Shown: positions 7,532-16,826, counted from the stretch's first letter. The stretch: DNA of 64,000 bases from Chloroflexota bacterium (GCA_014584575.1 JACTMP010000023.1:1-64000), one strand, 5' to 3'. Program-made: numbers and translations. Notes: generated by a model from the sequence alone, not told the origin.

Positions 7532-8953
7532 TCAACCCGGCTTGATGTTCTGGTTCAGGCTGAACAGGTTGGTCGGGTCGTATTTCCGTTTCAGGGCTGC
7601 CAGTTTGTCATACTTGCTGGCGAAGGCAGCGCGCATCATGTCGTCGCCTTCCTCCTGGAAGCCGGGGAAGTTGAGGTAACGGCTGCCATCGGAATAGGGC
7701 TGCATGGCTGCCAGGAAGTCGCGCACCCAGGCGATGTTCTCCTCATCTTCCGCCGGGTGTTCCCAATTGGCCTCCGGGTTGATGACGAAGTTGACATGAC
7801 GGCCGTGAAAAGCCATCGCCGCCTCATCCACCCGTTGAATCGCGCCGCCGTTGTACCAGATGTCGGTGGTGCTGTGCGCCGATGGCTGGCGGCGGGCATG
7901 GGCTACCAGGGTGTCAATGGCCGCGTCGTCCAGTGTCGTCAGGTTGAGCGACTTCCAGTAGTAGCGCATCTCACCCGCCGGGTAATCTTCGTCAAAGAAG
8001 GTTTGGGCAGTGACGTAGGGCAGGCGGCTGCTGGCGTCAAACAGCGGCGGGCGGAAGTCACGTAAGGGCTGCAAGATACGCTCACCCTCGGCCGCATCGC
8101 CGATGTAGACGCCGATGAGGGCGATGAAGTGACGGCCGTGCAACGCCTTCGGGAATATCTCCGCCCCGGGCGGGAAAACACCGCAGGCGGCCAACAGGCT
8201 GATCTCGTCGGGGGCGGTGGCACAGAAGTCACGAAAGTGACGTAATACTTCGCCCATGGCCTCACCATCGTGGAAAACGGCCACCTGCATCACTTCCGGC
8301 CCCAGCGGGTACGCCTGGAATTCAAATTCGGTAACGATGCCAAAGTTGCCGCCGCCGCCACGCAGCCCCCAGAAGAGGTCGCTGTTCTCACGTTCGCTGG
8401 CGTGCAGGACACGGCCGTCGGCCAGCACCACTTCCGCCGCCAGCAAATTGTCACAGGTCAGGCCGTATTTATTGCGCATCCAGCCAAAACCGCCGCCCAA
8501 CGTCAGCCCGGCAATACCGGTCTCGGACACCACGCCGGTGGGCACGGCCAGACCATACTGCTGCGTGGCCGCGTCCAGTTCACCCAACATCACGCCGCCA
8601 CCCACACGCACCGTGCGCCGTTCCGGGTCTACCACCACCTGCTTCATGGGCGAGAGGTCAATGACCAGGCCGCCGTCGTTGGTGGCGTGCCCGGCCACGT
8701 TATGGCCGCCGCCGCGCACGGAGAGCAGCAGGTTGTGGTGGCGGGCAAAGGTCACGGCCGTGACCACATCTTGCGTCGTTTCACAGCGGGCAATCAGCGC
8801 CGGGTATCGGTCAATCATGCCATTCCAGACGGTGCGGGCGGCGTCGTATTCCGGGTCGCCCGGCAGAATGAGTTGGCCTTGTAGAGCCAGTTCCAGTCTG
8901 GCAATATCGGCCTTTGCCGCTGTCATTTCCAGGGTTGGGGTTAAAGTCATCAT
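7532..8953 (-). CDS. FAD-linked oxidoreductase, berberine-bridge-enzyme-like
   Basis: 473 residues. An FAD_binding_4 (PCMH-type) domain occupies roughly residues 50-220: ALIARCETTQDVV, then SVRGGGHNVAGH, whose His84 is the expected covalent FAD attachment site, and GLTLGGGFGWMRNKYGLTCDN. The C-terminal BBE motif is YDPTNLFSLNQNI. Family members oxidise sugars, alkaloids or other alcohols with oxygen. The second flavin-linking Cys position of bicovalent enzymes reads GLTCDN, so a bicovalent flavin is possible. No signal peptide is seen. ATG at 8953 has AGGAG upstream. The substrate is unknown. Confidence 0.9.
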   Translation of the reverse strand: MMTLTPTLEMTAAKADIARLELALQGQLILPGDPEYDAARTVWNGMIDRYPALIARCETTQDVVTAVTFARHHNLLLSVRGGGHNVAGHATNDGGLVIDLSPMKQVVVDPERRTVRVGGGVMLGELDAATQQYGLAVPTGVVSETGIAGLTLGGGFGWMRNKYGLTCDNLLAAEVVLADGRVLHASERENSDLFWGLRGGGGNFGIVTEFEFQAYPLGPEVMQVAVFHDGEAMGEVLRHFRDFCATAPDEISLLAACGVFPPGAEIFPKALHGRHFIALIGVYIGDAAEGERILQPLRDFRPPLFDASSRLPYVTAQTFFDEDYPAGEMRYYWKSLNLTTLDDAAIDTLVAHARRQPSAHSTTDIWYNGGAIQRVDEAAMAFHGRHVNFVINPEANWEHPAEDEENIAWVRDFLAAMQPYSDGSRYLNFPGFQEEGDDMMRAAFASKYDKLAALKRKYDPTNLFSLNQNIKPG

Positions 8954-8976
8954 GGGGTAAATCTCCTATGGAGTTT

Positions 8977-9032
8977 CGTGATGCGTGATGCGTGACACGT
9001 GAGGTTTGCTTGGTCACGCATCACGCATCACG
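8977..9032. repeat. Tandem-word hairpin, CGTGATG family
   Basis: Perfect 20 bp arms: 8977-8996 (CGTGATG repeated, ending GTGAC) and 9013-9032, loop of 16 nt. It fills the gap between the small membrane protein and the FAD oxidase genes, both on the minus strand. It could terminate the first or attenuate the second. Confidence 0.85.
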
Positions 9033-9033
9033 G

Positions 9034-9423
9034 TTAATCAATGGGCCAGGTGCCATATTGCTGCGGGTACGTCAGGTCCATCAGCGGGGCCTGTTCGGGC
9101 TGAGCGGTCGGCCAGTTACCGTTCTGCTGGGCATACCGCAGCGCCAGAGCATCACTGTACGGCCGTGTCGCCGCTTCTTCGTCCTTCACCAACCAGGGGT
9201 AGGCATAGGCGTAGTCCAGTTTGGCCTCGGCGGGAACAGTCGCCGCCCATTTTGCATAATTGGCCAGGGAGTCCGTTGTTTCCGCCACGTCAGCCAGAAT
9301 CGGGTCATGTACGGGATTCAAGGAAACAGCGGGCTGGCGTGGATACCAGATGAAACTGCTCAAAAGCAACACAGCCAATAGGATAAGAATCAATTCAATA
9401 GCAATAGGTTTTATCTTTTTCAT
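9034..9423 (-). CDS. Small membrane-anchored protein, unknown function
   Basis: 130 residues from the ATG at 9423, which has GGAG 7 nt upstream; the longer frame to 9519 lacks such a site. One hydrophobic segment (about residues 6-22, IAIELILILLAVLLLSSFIW) anchors the protein, and the remaining 100 residues would be outside. No recognisable domain; the outer part is rich in Ala, Tyr, Trp and Pro. It stands alone between the LuxR regulator and the FAD oxidase. Confidence 0.65.
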   Translation of the reverse strand: MKKIKPIAIELILILLAVLLLSSFIWYPRQPAVSLNPVHDPILADVAETTDSLANYAKWAATVPAEAKLDYAYAYPWLVKDEEAATRPYSDALALRYAQQNGNWPTAQPEQAPLMDLTYPQQYGTWPID

Positions 9424-9605
9424 GTCAATCTCCATGTGAAAATAATCTTGATTTACACCGTTCTTACGAATTCGTTTGGGTGGTGAGCAATGAGGATAGT
9501 GTAGGGCACGGCCGTCCACTTCACATCTGGCAAAGGTTGGTTTTAGGGGTTGGGTTGGGGGTTGGGAGCGTTTATTGAGCGTTAGTCAGGCGTATTTCCG
9601 TTCAG

Positions 9606-9639
9606 AGAGCTGACAGGTTTGGGAAAACCTGTCAGCTCT
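9606..9639. repeat. Interspersed hairpin, CCTGACAGG family (GAGCTG variant)
   Basis: AGAGCTGACAGGTTT (9606-9620) pairs with AAACCTGTCAGCTCT (9625-9639). Compared with the 6098 copy, the C-G pair near the stem base is G-C, a paired change. It overlaps the last codons and stop of the LuxR gene, so it probably serves as its 3' end. Confidence 0.85.
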
Positions 9640-12199
9640 GGATCAGGCCAATCTGCCGCGCCTGGGCTACCGCCTGGGTGCGGCTGGCTACCGCCAGTTT
9701 GCTGTAAATGGCCCCGGTGTAGGACTTCACCGTGCCCACGGAGATGACCAATTGGGTGGCAATTTCCTGGTTAGACAGCCCATCGGCAATCAGGCGCAGC
9801 ACTTCCAGTTCGCGGTTGGTGAGCGGGTCTACCAGCGGTTGGCCCGGCGCCTGGCCGGGCATAACCGACGCGGGCTGGCCCGCAGTCGGGAAACGGAGGG
9901 GCTGCATTTCCAATTCGGTTAGCGTTTGGGTGGCAATGACAATGGCGCTATTTTCCGGCAGCGGCGACGGCAGCTTGCCGGTGGACAGCAAGGCAGCGGT
10001 ACGTTCCCTGGTCTCTTGTTCGGCGGCGGGATGCTGGCGGGCAAAGGCGGCCAGTTCCAAACTGCGCGTTTTTTCTCCGGCCGCCGGCAACAGGTAGGCA
10101 ATGCTCACCAGCAAGGAGAGGATGAGCGGCTCCCACTGCATCTGGATGGAGATGTGCAAGGCTTCGTGGTAACAGGCAACGGCCGTACCCCATTCACCCT
10201 GGGCCACGGCCGTATCCCCCATCCCCTGCAACGTGCGCACCAGCCCGCCCTGGTCGGCAATCTCGCGGTAGATGGCCAGGTTGCGCCGGTATAGCTCGCG
10301 GGCGTCTTCATAGCGCCCCTGCACATAAGCGATCTGCGCCAGGTAATTGACCGCCAGGGCCATACCCTCGGGGTCATTCATGCCATCCTTCAAATCATAA
10401 CTGGCCTGGAACTGCTGCGCCGCCAGGGTATATTCACCCTGGGCGCGGGCGATATTGCCCATGACGATGAGCAGGTAGGCCAGCATCCACAGATTGCCGG
10501 TGACCTGACACGCTTCATGCCCTTGTTGGGCCGCTTGCCGCGCCTCGTCGTAGCGGCCCAGGTGCAGCAGCACATCCGCCCAGATGTACCAGACCAACTG
10601 CAAACCGGCCACATCCTGGCGAGCGGCGGCCAACTGGTGCGCCTGCTGGCAGTAGGCCAGCGCCGCCTGATAGTCGCCCTGGATGTTGGCCACCAGCGCT
10701 AGACCGCTGACAGGGTCTTTGGCAAAACCGGGCGACGATTCTACCGCCAGCTTGTGGTACATCTGCTGGCCTTGCCTGAACGCATCCTGCGCCGTCGTCA
10801 GGTGGCCCAGCCGGATATAAATCCAGCCCAGAAAGGTGTGCAAACCGGCCCGCAAATGGTCAGTTTCGGCGGTGGGGGGTAGGGTTTGCAGGCGGGCGAC
10901 GGCCGTCGTCAGCAACTGTTCCGCCTCCCGAAAGCGCCCCTGGTAATCACAAAAGATTTGCAGGGCGTAATACGCCTGGCCGATGGCGGCGATGTCCGCC
11001 TGCTGCACCGCATGGGCATAGGCGGCACGCACGTTTTCCAGTTCGGCCGTAATTTCGCGCACGGCTTTCACCTGGCCGGGGCCAATCAACTCATCGGCGC
11101 GGCGGTGCAAAAAGGCGCAGTAATAGGCGCTGTGTTGGGCCAGCGTTTGCGCAGCGTCATCGGGCGCAGCGGCCAGTTGGCCGGAAGCAAACTGGCGCAG
11201 GAGCTCGTGTATCTGATAACGGCCGTGCCCATCTTGCTGCCCCCCGCCCGATTCCCACCGCAGCAGCGATTTGTCCACCAAAGCCGACAGGATCGTCAGG
11301 GAAGCGCCGGCCACCTGCTGCGCCGCCTTGGCCAGAAAACCGCCGCGAAAGACGGCCAACCGCCGGAACACGTCCTGCTCGGCCGGGGATAACTGCTGCC
11401 AGGCCTGGTTAAAAACGGCGCGCATACTGCGATGCCGTTCCGGCACATTGCGCAGGTTGGTTTCCAAAAAGGCGATGTTTTTCTCAATTTCGGCGGCGAT
11501 GGCGGCCGTATCCAGCGCTTTGGTCCAGGAGGCGGCCAGTTCCAGCGCCAGCGGTGTGCCGTTGACCAACTGGCAAATGTACAGCACGCCTTCGGCTTCC
11601 TCGTTGGGGTTGAAGGACGGCCGTACCCGCCGCGCCCGATCCACAAATAATTGCACCGCCGCCGCTTGCTCCCAGGCAGGTTCCAGGTGGTCGGTGGGGA
11701 AAGTCAGGCCACCGACCGGGAATTGCCACTCCTCTTGCAGGTTTAGCGCCTCTCTGGACGTGACCAGCAGTTTCAGGCTGGGGGCAGTGTGCAGCAGTTC
11801 CGACAGGATGTCCGCGCCATCCACCAGATGTTCAAAGTTATCCAGAACAAGCAGTAATTCTTTTTGTTGCAGATAGGTGAGTAGCTGTGTGTCTGGCGGT
11901 GTGGGGCCACCCAGAGGCAGGCCGATGGCGTCGGCAATGGCGGGAAGTAGGGCGGCGGGGGTGGGCGTGGGCTGCAAATTGACAAAGTGGGCGTCGTGGG
12001 CAAATTCGGCGGCGGCCAGGGTGGCGGCCTGGATGGCCAGCCGGGTTTTGCCCATGCCACCCGGCCCCAGCAGCGTCAGTAGGCGGCAGTCGGGGTCGAG
12101 CAACAGGCCGGTGATTTCCCGGATTTCATTTTCGCGGCCGATGAAGGAGGTGAGTGATCGGGGCAAGGAGGTGGTGTTACGACTGGTGGGCGTCTGCAT
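9632..12199 (-). CDS. Large LuxR-type transcription regulator with AAA/NB-ARC ATPase and TPR domains
   Basis: 855 residues. An N-terminal STAND ATPase carries FIGRENEI and Walker A LLGPGGMGKT (about residues 44-53), and Walker B LLLVLDNFEH. A middle helical region (about 340-700) looks like TPR repeats (LGRYDEARQAAQQGHEA, QGEYTLAAQQF). The C-terminal 65 residues form a LuxR helix-turn-helix: LTNRELEVLRLIADGLSNQEIATQLVISVGTVKSY. Regulators of this MalT/LAL-like build switch on targets when a ligand releases the ATPase. The target is unknown; no operon partner is evident. The gene holds five ACGGCCGT octamers. Confidence 0.92.
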   Translation of the reverse strand: MQTPTSRNTTSLPRSLTSFIGRENEIREITGLLLDPDCRLLTLLGPGGMGKTRLAIQAATLAAAEFAHDAHFVNLQPTPTPAALLPAIADAIGLPLGGPTPPDTQLLTYLQQKELLLVLDNFEHLVDGADILSELLHTAPSLKLLVTSREALNLQEEWQFPVGGLTFPTDHLEPAWEQAAAVQLFVDRARRVRPSFNPNEEAEGVLYICQLVNGTPLALELAASWTKALDTAAIAAEIEKNIAFLETNLRNVPERHRSMRAVFNQAWQQLSPAEQDVFRRLAVFRGGFLAKAAQQVAGASLTILSALVDKSLLRWESGGGQQDGHGRYQIHELLRQFASGQLAAAPDDAAQTLAQHSAYYCAFLHRRADELIGPGQVKAVREITAELENVRAAYAHAVQQADIAAIGQAYYALQIFCDYQGRFREAEQLLTTAVARLQTLPPTAETDHLRAGLHTFLGWIYIRLGHLTTAQDAFRQGQQMYHKLAVESSPGFAKDPVSGLALVANIQGDYQAALAYCQQAHQLAAARQDVAGLQLVWYIWADVLLHLGRYDEARQAAQQGHEACQVTGNLWMLAYLLIVMGNIARAQGEYTLAAQQFQASYDLKDGMNDPEGMALAVNYLAQIAYVQGRYEDARELYRRNLAIYREIADQGGLVRTLQGMGDTAVAQGEWGTAVACYHEALHISIQMQWEPLILSLLVSIAYLLPAAGEKTRSLELAAFARQHPAAEQETRERTAALLSTGKLPSPLPENSAIVIATQTLTELEMQPLRFPTAGQPASVMPGQAPGQPLVDPLTNRELEVLRLIADGLSNQEIATQLVISVGTVKSYTGAIYSKLAVASRTQAVAQARQIGLIQS

Positions 12200-12215
12200 T
12201 GTTCGCTTATTGGCT

Positions 12216-12270
12216 GAGATTAAGAGATCAGGAGATTGAGAGATTGGTAATCTCTCAATCTACTAATCTC
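12216..12270. repeat. Tandem-word hairpin, GAGATT family
   Basis: GAGATTAAGAGATC...GAGATTGAGAGATT on the left pairs imperfectly with AATCTCTCAATCT...AATCTC on the right. It lies between the Uma2 gene and the LuxR gene. Same words as at 4336, 21739 and 24072. Confidence 0.7.
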
Positions 12271-12312
12271 AAATCCGGAACTGGTTTTAAGCAGCTTAAT
12301 TTGTGCCTCATT

Positions 12313-12990
12313 CTACCCACCGCTGCGCAGTAATTGTTGAATTTCCTGCGCTTTTTCGGGGGAGAGGCCGCGTATCTCGCAAAAGGTCAGGAAGGGGTCT
12401 AGCTCACCAGCCTGCCACAACCAGGACGGCCGTAGCCAAAACCCCTCTAGCACCTGCGACGCCACCCTTTCATCATCTTCGGTAGCAAACAGATCGTAAT
12501 GTCCCTTTTCATCCAGGTGGTAAAAATCGGCCCGCAGTTTGCCAGGGCGCGGGTCAATAATCCAGTATTCGGGCACACCCTCCGCCCGATACTCATTAAA
12601 TTTCTGCCGCCGATCCCGATGCACGCTATCATCGGAAACGATTTCTATCACCAGATCGGCCGGCCCATCCAGATAATTATCGGTCAGGCGGGTAACATGT
12701 TTTTTAGCCACAAACAACAAATCTGGTTCTCGTGAGGATTTTGACAATTTCATGGCAAATGGTGGTGATAAGATAATGCCGGAGTCAAACAAGCGGACGA
12801 AAAACCCGAGCAATTCGAGTAGAAAACCCATGACTTCCTGATGAGACTTTTTAGCTGGCATAAATTCTATTACTTCTCCCTCTACCCATTCGGCATGGGT
12901 GTCTTCACCGGCCCAGGCCAGGAACTCTTCATAACTCATGCGCAGGACAGCAGTTTCTTCTCTTGGAGGAGTAAGTTCTTGCGTGATCAT
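12313..12990 (-). CDS. Uma2-family putative endonuclease (DUF820)
   Basis: 225 residues from ATG at 12990 (MITQELTPPREE). It is a PD-(D/E)xK-fold protein with the family pattern YEEFLAWAGEDTHAEWVEGEVIEF, SREPDLLFVAKK, PADLVIEIVSDDS, RQKFNEYRAEGVPEYWIIDP. The Asp of EPDLL and the E.V pair of VIEIVS are the expected catalytic residues. Uma2 proteins occur in large numbers in Chloroflexota and cyanobacteria and are proposed nucleases linked to mobile DNA, without a proven function. A MITE-like element lies 55 bp upstream of its start. Confidence 0.88.
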   Translation of the reverse strand: MITQELTPPREETAVLRMSYEEFLAWAGEDTHAEWVEGEVIEFMPAKKSHQEVMGFLLELLGFFVRLFDSGIILSPPFAMKLSKSSREPDLLFVAKKHVTRLTDNYLDGPADLVIEIVSDDSVHRDRRQKFNEYRAEGVPEYWIIDPRPGKLRADFYHLDEKGHYDLFATEDDERVASQVLEGFWLRPSWLWQAGELDPFLTFCEIRGLSPEKAQEIQQLLRSGG

Positions 12991-13044
12991 GTGGTTATTG
13001 TAACACAGCCAATCTTTTTTTGACGCAAAGGGCAAAGAAGATGT

Positions 13045-13196
13045 AGGGCAATCGCATACTCAACTCCCGGCGATTAAAATCGCGGCTACAGAAGGCAAAG
13101 CCCACCTTCGTGGGCTGGGTTCCAGTCGGCGAAGGTCGACTTTGCCTTCTGTTGGTGCAGATTTATCTGCCGCATCGAGGAATATGCGATTGCCCT
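13045..13196. mobile_element. MITE-like element, copy A, with terminal inverted repeats and target duplication
   Basis: 152 bp bounded by a perfect 14 bp inverted repeat AGGGCAATCGCATA (13045-13058) and its complement (13183-13196). The 10 bp AAGAAGATGT occurs on both sides (13035-13044 and 13198-13207), one base off the right end, as expected for a target site duplication. Inside are nested stems: CAGAAGGCAAAG with CTTTGCCTTCTG, GCCCACCTTCGTGGGC and GCAGATTTATCTGC. It encodes nothing. A second copy lies at 54063-54222. Confidence 0.85.
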
Positions 13197-13206
13197 GAAG
13201 AAGATG

Positions 13207-13244
13207 TAATGGGGTAATTGGGCAGTTACTCAATTACCCCATTA
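13207..13244. repeat. Hairpin at the 3' end of the GH13 gene
   Basis: TAATGGGGTAATTG (13207-13220) pairs perfectly with CAATTACCCCATTA (13231-13244), loop of 10 nt. It overlaps the last codons and stop (13234-13236) of the GH13 enzyme gene and starts in the right copy of the MITE target duplication. Confidence 0.8.
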
Positions 13245-14961
13245 CGTGTACACCACCGCTGCAGGGGGGGAGGGTGAAGGTGTGGGTGTGGGGGCCATGC
13301 ACGGCCGTGACCACCCGCTCTTCCTCACTCAAATTCAGGGCCACTAAAATCGTCTCGTTCTCGTCAAAACGGGTATAGGCGTAGGTTTGGGTGGTTTCGT
13401 CCAGGTGGATGGTCTGGCGACGGCCGTGCCACAACACCGGATGTTCGCGCCGGAAATGGATCAGCCAGCGGTAAAATTCGCGCAAATCGGCGTCCTGCTC
13501 ATCCCCCCACAGCATCGGCTGGCGGCACTCGGCCATGCCCTGGCTGCCCTGCTCCCACATGCCCATGTATTGGCGTACCCCCACCTCCGAACCGTTGTAG
13601 ACCACCGGTGGGCCGCTGAGGGTAAATTGACATAACGCTGCCAGTTTCAGCTTGCGGGTGTCATTCTCCGCCAGCCAGGAAAAGCGGTTCATGTCGTGGT
13701 TGTCCAGAAAGGTGGGCAAAATATAAGTGGAGGGGAAATAACGTTCGTGCTGGTGCAGGAAGGTGTCGAAGGCGCTCAAGCTCATGCGCCCCATAGCAAA
13801 AATGTCGCGCATGGCCTGCATCAGCGGGAAGTCCAGGCAGCCGTCAAAGCGCCCTTCGTAGCTCAAAATGGTGGCCGGGCTTTCCACCACTTCGCCGTAA
13901 ATCCAGGCGTCGGGGTTGACCCGCTTGACCACCTGGCGCAGTTCCGTCCAGAAGTCGTGCGACGGCCCCAGGGCATAATCGCAGCGCAGGCCGTCAAACC
14001 CGACTTCGCCCAGCCAGAAGGAAACGCTGTCCAGCAGGTAGCGGCGCACGTCGGGATGGTTCACATTCACCTGCGGCAGATGCATGACGCCAAAAAAGGT
14101 CTCATAATCGTGAGGGTAGTCAATCCAGTGATACCACTCGTAATAGCGGCTGGTGGGGTCTTTAATCGCTTCCTGGAAACTTTCGTGTTGGCTGCTCCAA
14201 TGGTTGGCCACAAAGTCCAGCAGCAGGCGGATGCCCCGTTTGCGAGCTTCGGCGACCAGTTCGTGAATCTCCTCCATGCTGCCCAGGCGAGGGTTGACGT
14301 TGAAGTAGTCGGTGGCGTGGTAGCCGTGATGGGTGTTGTCGTCGGGGAAGAAGGGGTTGAGCCAGATGGCGTTGAAGCCCATGTCGGCCACATAGTCGAG
14401 CTTGTCAATGATGCCGCGCAGGCTGCCGCCGTAGATGTCGTTGAGGCTGTGAACGTGGTTCCAGTCACGGCCGTCGCCCGGATAAAACCGATCCGGAAAT
14501 ATCTGGTACGTCACCGCGCCGGCGGCCCATTCCGGGGCGCGTGGTTCACCCACCAGGTAGGAAAAGATTTCCTCATCGTCGGTGGTCAGCGGCGCGGAGC
14601 CGTCGGCCGGGTAGGCGTGGATGCGGTAGCGCACCAGTGTACCGTCCGGCTCGGCGGGCAGGGTGGTTTGCCAGGTTTCAATGTAAGCCCAGTTGAGCAG
14701 GTCCCATTCGGTTTTGACGAATTGGAGGGGGAACACGGCGAACCCGAAGCGGCTTCGGGCCGTTGACGGCTCAATCACCACACATTCGACGCGGTCAATA
14801 GGCCGGTCTAGCTGCACGGTGACGGTGAGCACGGGCTGGTCGTTGGCGCGGGGGGCGCGGGGCGCCAGGCGGTTGTGGTGTTTGATGCCCTGCCGCCAGG
14901 TGCGCATGTGCGCGACGCGCTGTTCGATGGTAGAGAGGGAGCCGAAGACGAATTCTTTCAT
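13234..14961 (-). CDS. GH13 alpha-amylase / neopullulanase-like glycosidase (intracellular)
   Basis: 575 residues from ATG at 14961 (MKEFVFGSL); no signal peptide. An N-terminal beta domain (about 1-125) as in cyclomaltodextrinases and neopullulanases precedes the barrel, which starts near VTYQIFPDRFYPGD. GH13 motifs: LDFVANH, DGLRCDYALG (nucleophile Asp), IYGEVVE (acid Glu) and FLDNHDMNR (third Asp). It would cut imported maltodextrins or cyclodextrins in the cytoplasm. It is the last gene of the maltodextrin block on the minus strand. The longer frame to 15012 runs into a repeat hairpin and was not used. Confidence 0.9.
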   Translation of the reverse strand: MKEFVFGSLSTIEQRVAHMRTWRQGIKHHNRLAPRAPRANDQPVLTVTVQLDRPIDRVECVVIEPSTARSRFGFAVFPLQFVKTEWDLLNWAYIETWQTTLPAEPDGTLVRYRIHAYPADGSAPLTTDDEEIFSYLVGEPRAPEWAAGAVTYQIFPDRFYPGDGRDWNHVHSLNDIYGGSLRGIIDKLDYVADMGFNAIWLNPFFPDDNTHHGYHATDYFNVNPRLGSMEEIHELVAEARKRGIRLLLDFVANHWSSQHESFQEAIKDPTSRYYEWYHWIDYPHDYETFFGVMHLPQVNVNHPDVRRYLLDSVSFWLGEVGFDGLRCDYALGPSHDFWTELRQVVKRVNPDAWIYGEVVESPATILSYEGRFDGCLDFPLMQAMRDIFAMGRMSLSAFDTFLHQHERYFPSTYILPTFLDNHDMNRFSWLAENDTRKLKLAALCQFTLSGPPVVYNGSEVGVRQYMGMWEQGSQGMAECRQPMLWGDEQDADLREFYRWLIHFRREHPVLWHGRRQTIHLDETTQTYAYTRFDENETILVALNLSEEERVVTAVHGPHTHTFTLPPCSGGVHVMG

Positions 14962-14964
14962 GGT

Positions 14965-15025
14965 AAACGTGAAACGTAAAACGTAAAACGTAATGGTCTC
15001 ATTACGTTTCACGTTTTACGTTTTT
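14965..15025. repeat. Tandem-word hairpin, AACGTAAA family
   Basis: The left arm (14965-14994) is three to four copies of AAACGTA/AAACGTG, the right arm (15001-15025) their complement, with a 6 nt loop. It separates the two amylase genes. On the minus strand it is close to the start of the GH13 gene and could limit or protect its message. Confidence 0.8.
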
Positions 15026-15028
15026 ATT

Positions 15029-16753
15029 TCATGGCGTTAAATCAATCACAAAGGTACTAAATGGCGGCAGTTCGGCCAGCGGCGAATAGTCGCTAAAACC
15101 ACCGGCGGCATTGACCGTGGGGGAGGTAACAGCGCCATCGCCCAGGAGGAGCACGGCCGTAGCCTCCGCCGCCAGCGGCCCACTGTCCAGGTTCAGTGTG
15201 TAATCATCCACCACCTGATTAGACATGTTAATGACCACCAGCACCGTTTCATCGCCGGTATAGCGCAAAAAGGCATATACGCGATTGGGGGACGACTGCA
15301 CTTCCAGCCAATCCCCTACGCGCAGGGCTTCGTGGGCATTACGCAACTGGATCAACTGCCGGTAATGGGTGAGCAGTGAATCGGGATCATCCGTCTGCAA
15401 AGCCACGCTGCGCGTTTCATAGTCGCTGCCAGGGCGACGCCAGGGGGAACCGGTAGTGAACCCCACTTTGATGTTATCGCTCGTCCACTGCATGGGGCGG
15501 CGAATGTCCTCGTCCGGTTTGGCCCCCATCAGGCCAATCTCCTCGCCGTAGTAGAGAAAGGGCACGCCGGGCGAGGTGAGTAAGATGGAAGCGGCGATTT
15601 TGGCGCGGTCTTCATTGCCGATGAGTTGGGACATGACCCGGTTCTGGTCGTGGTTGGCGAGGAAGGTGGCGTATTGACCGCGTGGATAAGCGGCGGTGAT
15701 GCTGTTGAGCCGGGAGGTAACGGCCGACCCGTTGCCCCGTTTGACGCTGTTGAGAATATCTTCGGCCAGGTCAAACTGGAAGGCAATGTCTACCTCGTCA
15801 CCGGTGTAATCGAGCACTTCGCGGGTGGTCGTCCATGCTTCGCCCACGGCAAAGGCGTCCGGGTTTACCTCTTTGTAGAAAGTGTAAAACTCTTGCAGCC
15901 AGGCGTGGGTGGCGGGGGTATTTTCCTGGACACGGCCGTCTTCAATCAAATGTTTGATCGCATCCAGCCGGAACCCATCCGCGCCCATCTCTTCCAGCCA
16001 GAAACCGGCGGCGGCCAACATCTCGGCTGTCACGTCCGGGTTTTCCAGGTTCAAATCGGGCATACCGTCCCAAAAAACGCCGTAGTAGTAACCGTTGGGG
16101 GTACGATGCCACACCGGCTGCCCCCAGGGGCCGGCATAACCGGGATCGGTATCGCTCCACACGTACCAGTCGCGCCGTTCCGAATTGGGGTCCCTGGACT
16201 CCACAAACCAGGGGTGGTCGCGCCCGGTGTGGTTCAGCACCAGGTCAACAATGACCCGGATGCCCCGTTTGTGCGCCTCCTCCACCAGCCGTTGGAAATC
16301 TTCATTCGTGCCGTACTCTGGGTTCACCATGTAATAATCCACCACGTCGTAGCCATGATAGCTGGGCGAAACCATGATGGGCATGAGCCAGATGCCGGTA
16401 ACACCCAGGTCATCGGTGGTGGTGGGGTCGCCGTCGTTCAGGTAATCGAGCATCTCAATCAGGCCGTTCAAATCGCCGATGCCGTCGCCGTCGCTGTCCT
16501 TGAAACTGCGCACAAAGACTTCGTAGAAAACGGTGTCGTTCCACCAGGGCAGGCCGTTGCTGCCTGGCGGCAGCAGACTGACGGGGGTGGGTACGGCCGT
16601 CGGCGTGGGCGGTATGGCGGTGGCGGTGGGGGGCACGGCCGTAGCCGCCAAAGTAGCCGCCGGTGTAGCCGTCGGTACAACCGCCTCTTCACCGGTTCCA
16701 CACCCCACTAGCAGTAATCCCCACAAAACAAATAACAAAAGCAATCGCTTCAT
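15029..16753 (-). CDS. Extracytoplasmic alpha-amylase lipoprotein (GH13)
   Basis: 574 residues from ATG at 16753 (GAGGAG upstream). MKRLLLLFVLWGLLLVGC is a lipoprotein signal with Cys18, followed by a T/P/A-rich linker of about 45 residues. The barrel shows VIVDLVLNHTG, GFRLDAIKHLIED (nucleophile Asp), AVGEAWTTT (acid Glu) and FLANHDQNR. It would degrade starch or maltodextrin at the cell surface into products for the importer encoded just upstream in the operon. The C-terminal beta domain is present, so the enzyme looks complete. Confidence 0.92.
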   Translation of the reverse strand: MKRLLLLFVLWGLLLVGCGTGEEAVVPTATPAATLAATAVPPTATAIPPTPTAVPTPVSLLPPGSNGLPWWNDTVFYEVFVRSFKDSDGDGIGDLNGLIEMLDYLNDGDPTTTDDLGVTGIWLMPIMVSPSYHGYDVVDYYMVNPEYGTNEDFQRLVEEAHKRGIRVIVDLVLNHTGRDHPWFVESRDPNSERRDWYVWSDTDPGYAGPWGQPVWHRTPNGYYYGVFWDGMPDLNLENPDVTAEMLAAAGFWLEEMGADGFRLDAIKHLIEDGRVQENTPATHAWLQEFYTFYKEVNPDAFAVGEAWTTTREVLDYTGDEVDIAFQFDLAEDILNSVKRGNGSAVTSRLNSITAAYPRGQYATFLANHDQNRVMSQLIGNEDRAKIAASILLTSPGVPFLYYGEEIGLMGAKPDEDIRRPMQWTSDNIKVGFTTGSPWRRPGSDYETRSVALQTDDPDSLLTHYRQLIQLRNAHEALRVGDWLEVQSSPNRVYAFLRYTGDETVLVVINMSNQVVDDYTLNLDSGPLAAEATAVLLLGDGAVTSPTVNAAGGFSDYSPLAELPPFSTFVIDLTP

Positions 16754-16802
16754 CACAAACTCCTCAAAAAAAATAGCCCTGCACACCGCACAGGGCTACC
16801 CA

Positions 16803-16826
16803 ATCAATTGACAATTATCAATTGAT
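16803..16826. repeat. Small AT-rich hairpin
   Basis: ATCAATTGA (16803-16811) pairs with TCAATTGAT (16818-16826). It spans the stop region of malG and lies 50 bp before the amylase start codon. Confidence 0.5.

Noticed and set aside
13045..13196. Cloverleaf-like folding suggested a tRNA or small RNA
   Set aside because: No tRNA signature bases or anticodon; inverted ends and target duplication point to a mobile element.
15626..16711. 361-residue plus-strand open frame
   Set aside because: Antisense to the alpha-amylase gene, which has all catalytic motifs.
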